Part shown: piece by piece, positions 7,195 to 13,718 of the stretch | Layout: every line of letters starts with the position of its first letter | How positions within the stretch are numbered: position 1 is the first letter of the stretch | NCBI GenBank assembly: GCA_018399295.1 | Contig: JAGYOO010000011.1 | Location: forward strand, 1 to 13,718 | Direction: 5' to 3' | Source of the DNA: Candidatus Omnitrophota bacterium | GTDB taxonomy: Bacteria; Omnitrophota; Gorgyraeia; B26-G9 | Length of the DNA stretch: 13,718 nucleotides | Translations under genes and position numbers: made by a program | Notes under the pieces: model-generated | Told to the model about the DNA's origin: nothing | The model's database searches: none | The model's input: only the letters and a program-made list of their open reading frames with translations

Positions 7195-8057
7195 TACACC
7201 TTCACCTCTTCACGTCCGGACAGGGCCCGAGCCATCAATATTGTTTCTCTCATATGCTTCACGTCATGTACCCGTACGACATCCGCGCTCCCGGCAAAAA
7301 CCGGCACGCAGATACTGGCAGCTGTTCCAAACTCCCGGTCTTTAACTCCCACCCCACCCAACAATTTACCGATAAAAGATTTTCTTGAAGTACCCAGCAC
7401 GACCGGTCGATCCAGTGACCGCAGACAGGCCAGCTCGCGGATGAGGCGAAGATTATCCTCCCCGATTTTGCCGAAGCCAATACCCGGATCAACTGCCAGA
7501 CATTCTTCTTTAACTCCGGCCTTAAGCGCTGTCTTCTTTGCCTGAGACAAAAACTCAACGACTTCTGCCATTACATCAGTATACTTCGGAGCGATCTGCA
7601 TGGTGCGCGGAGTTCCCTGCATATGCATCAGGATAAGCCCGGCGTTAAATTCAGCCGCCACCCCGGCCAAATCCGGATCAAACCGGAGAGCAGAGATATC
7701 ATTGATTATGCAGGCCCCGAGTTCCAGGCAAACCCGGGCAACGCGTGAACTGGCGGTATCGATTGAAACAGGAACGCACAGCCGTCCCGCCAGACTTTTA
7801 AGTATCCGCTCCAGCCGGACAAGCTGTTCTTCGATCGGTACCGGATCCGCTCCGGGCCGGGTGGATTCGGCGCCGATATCAATAATATCAGCGCCTTCAT
7901 CTTCCATCCGAAGGGCTCGTTCCACGGCGCGTTCCGGCTCAAGAAACTCTCCTCCGTCGCTGAAGGAGTCAGGGGTAACATTGAGAATGCCCATTATCCG
8001 GGGAAATGAACAGTCTATCTCCCGGTCCCGGCAACGCCATAACATCTTCTTATTCAA
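7194..8057 (-). CDS. folP: Dihydropteroate synthase
   Basis: FolP joins p-aminobenzoate to 6-hydroxymethyl-dihydropterin pyrophosphate to form dihydropteroate in folate synthesis; it is the sulfonamide target. The 287-residue TIM-barrel protein shows MGILNVTPDSFSDGG at 22-36, ESTRPGA at 64-70, SIDT at 98-101, NDIS at 119-122, DPGIGFGK at 190-197, GTSRKSFIG at 222-230 and RVHDV at 262-266. The frame begins at a TTG (8057), 6 bases after the ftsH stop, with GGAAGG about 11 bases before it. An ATG four codons later (8045) is possible but lies too far from that site. The end overlaps cdaA by one base. ftsH-folP adjacency is common in bacteria. Confidence 0.94.
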   Translation of the reverse strand: MNKKMLWRCRDREIDCSFPRIMGILNVTPDSFSDGGEFLEPERAVERALRMEDEGADIIDIGAESTRPGADPVPIEEQLVRLERILKSLAGRLCVPVSIDTASSRVARVCLELGACIINDISALRFDPDLAGVAAEFNAGLILMHMQGTPRTMQIAPKYTDVMAEVVEFLSQAKKTALKAGVKEECLAVDPGIGFGKIGEDNLRLIRELACLRSLDRPVVLGTSRKSFIGKLLGGVGVKDREFGTAASICVPVFAGSADVVRVHDVKHMRETILMARALSGREEVKV

Positions 8058-8063
8058 GCCGAT

Positions 8064-10070
8064 TCAGACCTTCCGTTCTTCAGGTTCGGTTTCCATGTCA
8101 TCGGCCTTTTTCACCGGCGCTCCCGCCTCGACAGGAGGTTTTTCCTTCAGCAGCGGTGTTTCTTTTTCTTTTTCTTCGTCAGTCATCGGGGCCGCCGGCA
8201 GACCCAACAGCTCCCGCACCTGATGCGAATCAAGGACCTCCTGTTCCAGAAGAGCCTCGGCCAGCATCTTCAACCGCTCTCTGTTTTTTTCCAACAGACT
8301 GCTCGCCTCAGCATAACAGCCATCGATTATCTTCCTGACTTCCTGGTCGATCATCACAGCCGTATGCTCGCTGTAGTTTTTCTCTTCCATTATATCGCGC
8401 CCAAGAAAAACCTGCTGCTGTCGGTGGCCAAAGGTCAGGTGTCCGAGTTTTTCACTCATGCCAAATTCACAGACCATTCTCCGGGCCGCCTGAGTTGCCA
8501 TGGCCAGGTCATTATGCGCGCCGGTAGTCACTTCATTAAACGCGATCTCTTCACTAGCCCGCCCTCCGAGAAACACGACCAACCGGCCGATAAGTTCACG
8601 CTTGGTCATCAGATAACGGTCTTGCAGAGGCAGCTGAAGAGTGTACCCCAAAGCCGCGGTACCGCGCGGAATAATCGATACCTTGTGTAGGGGATCAACA
8701 TCCGGGATTAGGACCGAAAGCAGGGCATGTCCGGCCTCGTGATAGGCCACAATAATCTTTTCATTCTTATGGATAACCCTTGACTTGCGTTCCGGACCCG
8801 CGATCACCCTTTCAATCGCATCCTGCATCTCCACGGTAGTCACGAAATTTTTATTTCTCCTGGCAGCCAGAAGAGCCGCCTCATTTACCAGATTCGCAAT
8901 ATCCGCTCCGGAAAATCCCGGAGTCTGGCGAGCGATAGCCATAAGATCAATATCTTTATCCAGCTTGATATTCCGGACATGTACCTGCAGGATTTCTTCC
9001 CGTCCGTTAAGATCCGGCCGATCGATCACTACCTGCCTGTCGAATCTTCCCGGCCGCAACAGTGCCGGATCAAGAACATCCGGCCGGTTAGTAGCCGCGA
9101 CAAGGATTACGCCTTCCTGGGTGTTAAACCCATCCATTTCCACCAGCAGGGCATTAAGCGTCTGCTCGCGTTCGTCATGGCCGCCGCCGATTCCGGCAAA
9201 CCGCTGGCGTCCAACGGCATCGATCTCATCAATAAAAATGATACTGCCGCGGCCGCTGGTTTTGGAGGCTTTTTTTGCCTGTTCAAACAGATCCCGAACC
9301 CGGCTGGCTCCAACACCAACGAACATCTCCACAAAATCCGAACCGCTAATACTGAGAAACGGAACCCCGGCTTCTCCGGCCACGGCCTTGGCCATCAGAG
9401 TCTTTCCCGTACCGGGAGGTCCCATAAGAAGAACCCCCTTGGGTATCTTTCCCCCCAGCCGCTGGAATTTCTTCGGATCTTTTAAGAACTCGATTACCTC
9501 CTGAAGCTCTTCTTTAGCCTCATCAACGCCGGCTACATCCTTAAAAGTAACCCGAACATTGCTTTCACTTCCCTGTTTAACCCGGCTCTTGCCGAAACTC
9601 CACAAGCGATTCCCGCCAGCCTGGGATCCTCTATACACAAACCAGATTATAAGCGCCAGGATAAATAGCGGCCACATCAGAGAAAGGATGTTAAGCCAGA
9701 AAAAATTAGACTGATTAACCACGAAATTATCGACATTTTCACGCAGAGCGGCTATGAGTTCAGCATCGTTCGGCGGGATGTTGAGCGCAAACTCCTCGCC
9801 GTTGCTAAGCAGCACATCAACCTTATTTTCCCCCAGTTCGACCCGGGCGATCTCCCCGGTTTCCGGGTTATTTTCAACCATCTGGAAAAATTCCGAATAA
9901 GTTATCTCCTCCTGCGTTGTCCTGCGATACTGTTCAGCAATACTGCCAAGTATAAACAGGATAAACATCGTCAAGGCAAAAGCAAACAGTAATCGGCTTA
10001 AGCGATTGGGCTGTTCAGGTTTACGCTTTCCAACGTTGTTTTTTCGATTATTATTAAAGTCTTTACTCAT
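8064..10070 (-). CDS. ftsH: ATP-dependent zinc metalloprotease FtsH
   Basis: FtsH is a hexameric inner-membrane protease that unfolds and degrades membrane and short-lived cytosolic proteins. The 668-residue protein has two membrane helices (about 25-44 and 124-146) around a periplasmic domain. The AAA+ module follows, with Walker A GPPGTGKT at 217-224, pore residues FVG at 250-252, Walker B IIFIDEID at 277-284 and the second region of homology at 326-345 ending GRFDR. The zinc protease has HEAGH at 444-448 and the third ligand Asp521 in TTGAHNDL. The tail after about 628 is charged, Pro/Lys/Glu-rich and probably disordered. The ATG at 10070 has AGAGG seven bases upstream. It is the first gene of the long operon and has its own promoter. 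Family length and motifs are normal. Confidence 0.98.
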   Translation of the reverse strand: MSKDFNNNRKNNVGKRKPEQPNRLSRLLFAFALTMFILFILGSIAEQYRRTTQEEITYSEFFQMVENNPETGEIARVELGENKVDVLLSNGEEFALNIPPNDAELIAALRENVDNFVVNQSNFFWLNILSLMWPLFILALIIWFVYRGSQAGGNRLWSFGKSRVKQGSESNVRVTFKDVAGVDEAKEELQEVIEFLKDPKKFQRLGGKIPKGVLLMGPPGTGKTLMAKAVAGEAGVPFLSISGSDFVEMFVGVGASRVRDLFEQAKKASKTSGRGSIIFIDEIDAVGRQRFAGIGGGHDEREQTLNALLVEMDGFNTQEGVILVAATNRPDVLDPALLRPGRFDRQVVIDRPDLNGREEILQVHVRNIKLDKDIDLMAIARQTPGFSGADIANLVNEAALLAARRNKNFVTTVEMQDAIERVIAGPERKSRVIHKNEKIIVAYHEAGHALLSVLIPDVDPLHKVSIIPRGTAALGYTLQLPLQDRYLMTKRELIGRLVVFLGGRASEEIAFNEVTTGAHNDLAMATQAARRMVCEFGMSEKLGHLTFGHRQQQVFLGRDIMEEKNYSEHTAVMIDQEVRKIIDGCYAEASSLLEKNRERLKMLAEALLEQEVLDSHQVRELLGLPAAPMTDEEKEKETPLLKEKPPVEAGAPVKKADDMETEPEERKV

Positions 10071-10128
10071 TATTTTCCTCTCTAAACCCGTTGCCGGGAA
10101 AGTTTTTGTTTTTTTTTAAAAAAAATAT
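10071..10128 (-). promoter_or_regulatory. ftsH 5' leader with T/A homopolymer block and GNRA hairpin
   Basis: The predicted leader contains T8 followed directly by A9 on the minus strand (10125-10109), then a small hairpin with four CCCG/CGGG pairs capped by a GCAA tetraloop, then the ribosome site AGAGG before the ATG. Transcript slippage on the homopolymer or a temperature-sensitive structure is conceivable; neither is shown by sequence alone. Confidence 0.35.
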
Positions 10129-10135
10129 AAACTAA

Positions 10136-10164
10136 ATTGTAACAAAATTACGCGTAAAAAACAA
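10136..10164 (-). promoter_or_regulatory. Candidate sigma70-type promoter of the ftsH operon
   Basis: On the minus strand, TTGTTT (10164-10159) is followed after exactly 17 bases by TACAAT (10141-10136). The -10 is close to consensus and the -35 keeps only TTG. Transcription would begin near 10129, about 58 bases before the ftsH start. No heat-shock (sigma32-like) signature was recognised. Confidence 0.5.
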
Positions 10165-10221
10165 GGGGCAGGGGTTTTAGCACGAACGTTCACAGGCATT
10201 ACTAACACAAGATAAAATAAA

Positions 10222-10818
10222 CTATAGACTTATGGCCAACCTTGATCCGCACAGCCAAGCCCCGGCCATTCCAATCAAGATTACTACAGTCTGCGTCGCG
10301 ATAAGTACATATGCCTGCCTGGCCCCGACCTTGTACAGGATTCGCATCATCCTTGCTTCAGCGTGAAGCAGAATAAGTACAAGCAAGAAGCCAGCCACTC
10401 TCCAAACCAATGAGGAAAAAGCGGCAAGAATAAACATTGAAAACAACCAATACGGCAGCAGATACACCCTGCAAAGAAAAGAGCTTCTGAATCCGGCCTC
10501 CAGATTCCTTCCCTTGACTGTAATCGCGTTGGAATAAAGCCAGTTCAGGATAAAACTTGCTCCAGCGACAAGATTCAAGCTCAGCAGAAAAATCCCCAGA
10601 CTCGCCAGCACGATCCAGCCGAGCGGCGGATACAATGACGGCAGATTTATCAAACGGAACAGATTAATAGAGACAACGAATAAAAATTGAAACGTGAGAT
10701 AGACCGCAAAAAAATCCACCTGGATCCGATCATTAGCGAGCACCCGCGGGAATACTTTGTCCGGGAACGCGATAACCAGAAATCCGTCCAACAGCCGGAA
10801 TGATTCCCCTTCCTTCAT
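10222..10818 (-). CDS. Small polytopic membrane protein, possibly Yip1-like
   Basis: I do not recognise this protein with confidence. From the ATG at 10818 it has 198 residues with about five or six hydrophobic segments (roughly 35-56, 67-97, 118-136, 138-152 and 168-189). A charged stretch, HAEARMMRILYKVGARQA, lies before the last helix. The overall pattern, with short cytosolic ends and a late R/A-rich loop before a final helix, resembles bacterial YIP1-domain proteins, but no strict motif proves it. A longer frame from a GTG at 10845 exists. The ATG at 10818 is preferred because it forms an ATGA overlap with the stop of the zinc-ribbon gene upstream, implying coupled translation. It is the last gene of a three-gene cluster and ends about 150 bases before ftsH. 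Confidence 0.6.
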   Translation of the reverse strand: MKEGESFRLLDGFLVIAFPDKVFPRVLANDRIQVDFFAVYLTFQFLFVVSINLFRLINLPSLYPPLGWIVLASLGIFLLSLNLVAGASFILNWLYSNAITVKGRNLEAGFRSSFLCRVYLLPYWLFSMFILAAFSSLVWRVAGFLLVLILLHAEARMMRILYKVGARQAYVLIATQTVVILIGMAGAWLCGSRLAISL

Positions 10819-11045
10819 GCGCCGCAACAGGTGTTTCCCGGGCACTGAGGCTGCGCCGGGCAGGCCTTATTCCCGCATTCCAGGGCCTGCGACCCTTTAG
10901 ACATAATGTGTCCCTGAGAAAACATTTTTTTCATATTCTTACTCGCGCATTCCGGACACTCGGGAAAAAACTCTGTTATAAGGCTTTTCACCAGAAACGG
11001 ACTGACCTTTCCGCAATTCAGACATCGATATTCGCAAACCGGCAT
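10815..11045 (-). CDS. FmdB-family zinc-ribbon protein with cysteine-rich tail
   Basis: This 76-residue protein begins MPVCEYRCLNCG, the usual start of the FmdB/CxxC_CxxC_SSSS zinc-ribbon family. The ribbon is formed by Cys8/Cys11 and Cys30/Cys33. The role of the family is poorly known; some members were proposed as regulators. The tail adds five more cysteines (57, 62, 68, 73 and 74), for ten in all. Such tails occur in the family, but this spacing could bind a second metal. A longer frame starts at 11132, inside the upstream gene. The ATG at 11045 is chosen because AAGGAAAGAG precedes it directly and family homology begins there. It starts 20 bases after the radical SAM gene ends and overlaps the membrane protein by 4 bases. 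Confidence 0.85.
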   Translation of the reverse strand: MPVCEYRCLNCGKVSPFLVKSLITEFFPECPECASKNMKKMFSQGHIMSKGSQALECGNKACPAQPQCPGNTCCGA

Positions 11046-11064
11046 CTCTTTCCTTTTTTTCTGA

Positions 11065-11832
11065 TTATTCCCCTCTCCGGCGCATTGTCTGTTCCTGATC
11101 AAGAGGTGTTGTCTTCGGTTTTTTCCGATCATAAACCACTACCGTTTTCAGCCCGGAAAATTCCTGCCTCAATCTCTCGAGTTCAGCCGGCTCCAGTGGA
11201 GCACAGGCGCAGGCCCGGGTAGGAGTATTCAGCTGGACCTCATCCGGTCTGATTTCGCGGGCGATTTCAGCAATCCGTCCGGCCTCCTGCCGGTTCTCCT
11301 TTACCAGCATTACCTGCAGAGCCAATCGGCCGGAAAACTCCCGGCGGAACAGGGAAAGAGCCCGGATCAGGGCATCTAACTCAAGATCCGGAACCGGATT
11401 ATTTACTTTCTGAAAGGTTTCCTGCGATCCCGCGTCAAGCTTGGCCACAACAAAATCAGCCTCCGACAGATCCTGCCGCACCTCCGGCAGTCCCAGGAGA
11501 GTTGAATTCGTAAGAACAGCCACCGGTTCGGACCTTACCTTTTTAACTTCCCGGATAACCTCCCCCAGATTTATCGCCAGCGTCGGCTCGCCCCGACCGG
11601 AAAATGTAAGGTAGTCTATCCCAACCTTCGGCAAATTCTTTAACTCTTCCATAACGCTTTTTGTCGGCACGAAGAGTTTTCTTTCCAAAGCACAGACCGG
11701 GGCTCTTCCCACCTGGCAATAGATACAATCAAAATCACATATTTTTTTTGACTGAGAGACCAGATCGATTCCCAGGGACTTTCCCAGCCGCCAGGAATTT
11801 ACCGGGCCGTAAATATATTTAAACTCATTCAT
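11065..11832 (-). CDS. Radical SAM protein, COG0731-like
   Basis: This 255-residue protein binds a [4Fe-4S] cluster through Cys32, Cys36 and Cys39 (CDFDCIYC, the CxxxCxxC radical SAM motif) and should cleave S-adenosylmethionine to a radical. The GPVNSWRLGKSLGIDLV lead-in (9-25) and CQVGR after the cluster match the COG0731 group of uncharacterised Fe-S oxidoreductases related to wyosine-type enzymes. SGRGEPTL near 79-86 corresponds to the SAM-binding GGE-type motif. NTPTRACACAP near 207-217 carries two extra cysteines that could serve as auxiliary ligands. The substrate is unknown. A weak GAGTGAT precedes the ATG. It leads the cluster with the zinc ribbon and the membrane protein. Confidence 0.88.
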   Translation of the reverse strand: MNEFKYIYGPVNSWRLGKSLGIDLVSQSKKICDFDCIYCQVGRAPVCALERKLFVPTKSVMEELKNLPKVGIDYLTFSGRGEPTLAINLGEVIREVKKVRSEPVAVLTNSTLLGLPEVRQDLSEADFVVAKLDAGSQETFQKVNNPVPDLELDALIRALSLFRREFSGRLALQVMLVKENRQEAGRIAEIAREIRPDEVQLNTPTRACACAPLEPAELERLRQEFSGLKTVVVYDRKKPKTTPLDQEQTMRRRGE

Positions 11833-11919
11833 CTGATCACTCTTTAGTTGAGGTTAAAAAAACTCCCGCGACAAACAGTATTTTACCGCATTGTCTGATC
11901 GATTAAAAGCAGTTTCGGG

Positions 11920-12663
11920 TCAGATCGAATAGACCAGAGAAAACAACACCTTAGCGTCGTTTCTCTGCGCGTCTCCATGAGGTTCAGCGTTATAATCATC
12001 AATAAGACTGAACCGGAGGGAAAGATTTTCACTCAGCGGATCGGTGAGCTCCGTCTCGGAATGAAACCGGTAGTCACCCAAGGAAGAAACGCTGAGAAAA
12101 AAAGTCATATCATAACTGAAAACAAGCCCGGTGGGAAATTCCCTCTTCAGGAAAGCCCGGGGGGTAAGCAACGCCTCGGTACTTTCGTTCGAACCGTCGT
12201 AGTATTCGGCATAAGAAGCGCCCGCGCCGACTTCAGCCATGGCTTGATAATCTTCCTGATCCACAAACCAGTATCCTACCCCGATTGAAGGAATGATCCG
12301 ATAATCAACATTGGAAAACTTATCATGTTCAGCTTCCAGTTTATAAAAATTATACCATTTATATTGGCAGAAGCTGAGGGCATAGCGCAAAGAGGCAAAG
12401 TATTCCTGCTCATTCATCTCATCTTCCTGAGAAGAATAAAATGTCCTGGCTCTGCCGGTAAACTCATTTTCACAGGTTTTCCGGTTTATCCTTCCCTGCA
12501 GCTGCAACTGAGTACTTTCACTGTTTCCAAACGACTGATTATAGCCGAGCGACAGCTCTCTTTCCCATACCACCGGCTCCGCCTCCTGCGCCAGCAGCGA
12601 AGAACCTGGCAGCAGGCAAATCAGACACCCAATCAATACAACTGCGGATCTAAATATAAGCAT
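11920..12663 (-). CDS. DUF481 family outer-membrane beta-barrel protein
   Basis: The 247-residue protein starts with a clear signal peptide (hydrophobic 6-23, cleavage probably near LLAQ-E at 25-26). Alternating amphipathic strands rich in Tyr, Phe and Ser follow, with SLGYNQSFGNSESTQLQL after the signal, GYWFVDQEDYQAMAEVGAGASYAEY in the middle and LFSLVYSI at the end. The last segment, ending in an aromatic plus hydrophobic residue, looks like a barrel-closing strand. This pattern fits DUF481 (YdiY-like) proteins of the outer membrane, which supports a diderm host. The ligand or role is unknown. No good ribosome site precedes the ATG at 12663. It stands alone, with a candidate promoter just upstream. 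Confidence 0.85.
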   Translation of the reverse strand: MLIFRSAVVLIGCLICLLPGSSLLAQEAEPVVWERELSLGYNQSFGNSESTQLQLQGRINRKTCENEFTGRARTFYSSQEDEMNEQEYFASLRYALSFCQYKWYNFYKLEAEHDKFSNVDYRIIPSIGVGYWFVDQEDYQAMAEVGAGASYAEYYDGSNESTEALLTPRAFLKREFPTGLVFSYDMTFFLSVSSLGDYRFHSETELTDPLSENLSLRFSLIDDYNAEPHGDAQRNDAKVLFSLVYSI

Positions 12664-12715
12664 TTTATAAAGGGGTTTAAGTCAGAAATGATAACCCGGA
12701 CAATACCTTAATTTT

Positions 12716-12743
12716 ATTTTACAGATATCTCCGGAAAACGCAA
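12716..12743 (-). promoter_or_regulatory. Candidate promoter for the DUF481 gene
   Basis: On the minus strand, TTGCGT (12743-12738) and TAAAAT (12721-12716) are spaced by 16 bases. Transcription would start near 12709, about 45 bases before the ATG. Both hexamers are moderate matches. Confidence 0.35.
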
Positions 12744-12757
12744 CTATCGCCCACAAA

Positions 12758-12778
12758 TTGGCAACCAACCGGTGCCAA
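12758..12778 (-). terminator. Weak terminator-like hairpin after the YihY gene
   Basis: TTGGCA (12758-12763) and TGCCAA (12773-12778) form a 6-bp stem with a 9-base loop, starting three bases after the YihY stop codon. On the minus strand it is followed by only three T, so termination would be inefficient. It still marks the break between the YihY and DUF481 genes. Confidence 0.35.
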
Positions 12779-12780
12779 AT

Positions 12781-13718
12781 TCAGACCCGGGTCAAAAGCT
12801 GGTTTTCCGGCAGAGAGCTTACTGTCTCTTCAAACCGTTTCAGACTGGAAGCGATCTTCTTCAGATCCTCATTCTCGCGGTAGGGAATCTCTCCGCTGCC
12901 ATTTTCTTCCAGACAACTTATAACACTTTTAATCGTCAGGTCTTCCGGACTGCGGGCAATCTGGTAGCCTGAGTCCTGGCCGGTTTTCTCCTCAGACCGT
13001 AATATAAGCCCGACCTGTTCAAGTTCAAACAGGATCTGCCGGACCAGCCGGATAGGAAGCCCCAGCTTATCATACAATTGATTTTCACTCAGCGGCTTCC
13101 CAGCTTTTTGAAAATTTTTAACCAGCGTAACCATGATCTGCAGCGTAAGCAGCCGTTTCAAACTGTACTTGATATTGAGACAATCCGGTTCATACTCATA
13201 GGTCCGGACATTCTGCCAGGCAAAAGACAGCTCCGCTCCAAACAGCATTATAAGCCAGCTCATCTGGAGCCAGACCAAAAACAGCGGCAGCGCGGCAAAG
13301 CTGCCGTAAATCGCGTTATACCGGGCGACCCCGATCTGAAATCCAACATACACCAGCTGCACCAGCTGATATATCGTTCCGGCAACCAGCCCTCCCAGGA
13401 CAGCAGCGCCGGCCTTCACTTGTGTATTCGGAATAAAAATATACAAAAACGTAAACAGGATCCACACGACCAGGTACGGAATAAGCCTGAACAGCGGTAG
13501 AAGAAATCGGGCAGTTTCCAAGGGCAAAAACTGTTCGGCCAGAAGGCTCAGCCGCGTGCTGATAAACACCGTCGCGCTGCTGGAGATTATAAACAGCAGC
13601 GGAGCGATAAGGATCACGGCGATATAATCGCTGAAGCGGCGGGCCGGAGGACGAATCTCTTTTACCCCCCAGATGTCGTTAAAAGATCTTTCCATAAAAG
13701 TAAGCATCCGCACGACCA
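12781..13718 (-). CDS. YihY/BrkB-family membrane protein with C-terminal winged helix (N-terminus outside window)
   Basis: The frame is open to the window edge, and the first visible residues (MERSFNDIWGV, found well inside YihY proteins) show that roughly the first 100 residues are missing. The GTG at 13713 is therefore an internal codon. Visible membrane segments lie at about 30-52, 69-96, 100-125 and 138-166 (numbered from that GTG). The family signature IPNTQVKAGAAVLGGLVAGTIYQL spans 94-117, and YNAIYGSFAALPLFLVWLQMSWLIMLFGAELSF covers 132-164. After about 183 comes a cytosolic domain with the layout of an Rrf2-like winged helix: LYDKLGLPIRLVRQILFELEQVGLI, then GYQIARSPEDLTIKSVISCLE near 250-270. 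The Fe-S cysteines of true Rrf2 are absent. YihY function is not firmly known (once misnamed RNase BN). Confidence 0.88.
   Translation of the reverse strand, partial: VVRMLTFMERSFNDIWGVKEIRPPARRFSDYIAVILIAPLLFIISSSATVFISTRLSLLAEQFLPLETARFLLPLFRLIPYLVVWILFTFLYIFIPNTQVKAGAAVLGGLVAGTIYQLVQLVYVGFQIGVARYNAIYGSFAALPLFLVWLQMSWLIMLFGAELSFAWQNVRTYEYEPDCLNIKYSLKRLLTLQIMVTLVKNFQKAGKPLSENQLYDKLGLPIRLVRQILFELEQVGLILRSEEKTGQDSGYQIARSPEDLTIKSVISCLEENGSGEIPYRENEDLKKIASSLKRFEETVSSLPENQLLTRV

Noticed and set aside
7600..8223. Plus-strand open frame of 207 codons opposite folP and the end of ftsH
   Set aside because: It crosses two real genes on the other strand, is low in complexity (Ser/Arg runs) and matches no family.
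8785..9504. Long plus-strand open frame (239 codons) opposite ftsH
   Set aside because: It is the antisense shadow of the conserved AAA+ region of FtsH. Its Ser/Arg-rich composition matches reverse reading of a GC-rich gene, and it has no recognisable domain.
10180..10195. GAACGTTC palindrome as a possible SOS/LexA operator upstream of ftsH
   Set aside because: The Bacillus-type box needs a 4-base spacer between CGAAC and GTTCG, and the E. coli box needs CTG-N10-CAG; neither is present.
11833..11919. Terminator or promoter between the DUF481 and radical SAM genes
   Set aside because: There is a TAAAAT and a run of seven T, but no good -35 at proper spacing and no GC-rich stem before the T run.
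13711..13713. GTG at 13713 as the true start of the YihY protein
   Set aside because: Family sequence begins about 100 residues earlier and the frame is open to the window edge, so this is an internal codon.

Overview
All protein genes in this window lie on the minus strand, so transcription runs from high to low coordinates. The DUF481-type outer-membrane barrel protein with a signal peptide indicates a Gram-negative (diderm) bacterium. Coding GC looks intermediate. The noncoding stretch at about 1960-2340 contains degenerate repeat words and small hairpins of a kind often seen in genomes of uncultured bacteria. Together with the cdaA-cdaR-glmM cluster and a DUF2264 protein, this would fit a lineage such as Omnitrophota or another PVC-type or deep-branching phylum. 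That placement is a low-confidence guess, because no phylogenetic marker was compared.

Reading in the direction of transcription. (1) 13718-12781: the C-terminal part of a YihY/BrkB membrane protein with an Rrf2-like winged-helix tail. (2) 12663-11920: a DUF481 outer-membrane protein with its own candidate promoter. (3) 11832-10222: a three-gene cluster of a COG0731-type radical SAM enzyme, an FmdB-type zinc ribbon with a cysteine-rich tail, and a small polytopic membrane protein. (4) 10070-2381: a long, tightly packed transcription unit ftsH-folP-cdaA-cdaR-glmM-pdxJ-acpS-nnrD-tRNA-Thr-tRNA-Tyr-tRNA-Gly. It has a good candidate promoter and leader upstream of ftsH and a strong hairpin terminator just after tRNA-Gly. 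(5) 2340-1889: a gene-free stretch with repeat words, hairpins and a candidate promoter. (6) 1888-1: a DUF2264 protein that runs off the window.

The long unit joins two widely conserved neighbourhoods. FtsH, FolP, CdaA, CdaR and GlmM link membrane proteolysis, folate synthesis, c-di-AMP signalling and the first committed steps of cell-wall amino-sugar synthesis. PdxJ, AcpS and NnrD make vitamin B6, activate acyl carrier protein and repair hydrated NAD(P)H. The tRNA trio has the order and anticodons of the E. coli thrU-tyrU-glyT part of the tufB operon, but no second tRNA-Thr or tuf gene follows.

I saw no defence system, CRISPR array, insertion sequence or prophage. The least explained items are the noncoding mosaic at 1960-2340, the DGG (instead of DGA) motif of CdaA, the YihY-wHTH fusion and the radical SAM/zinc-ribbon/membrane trio.
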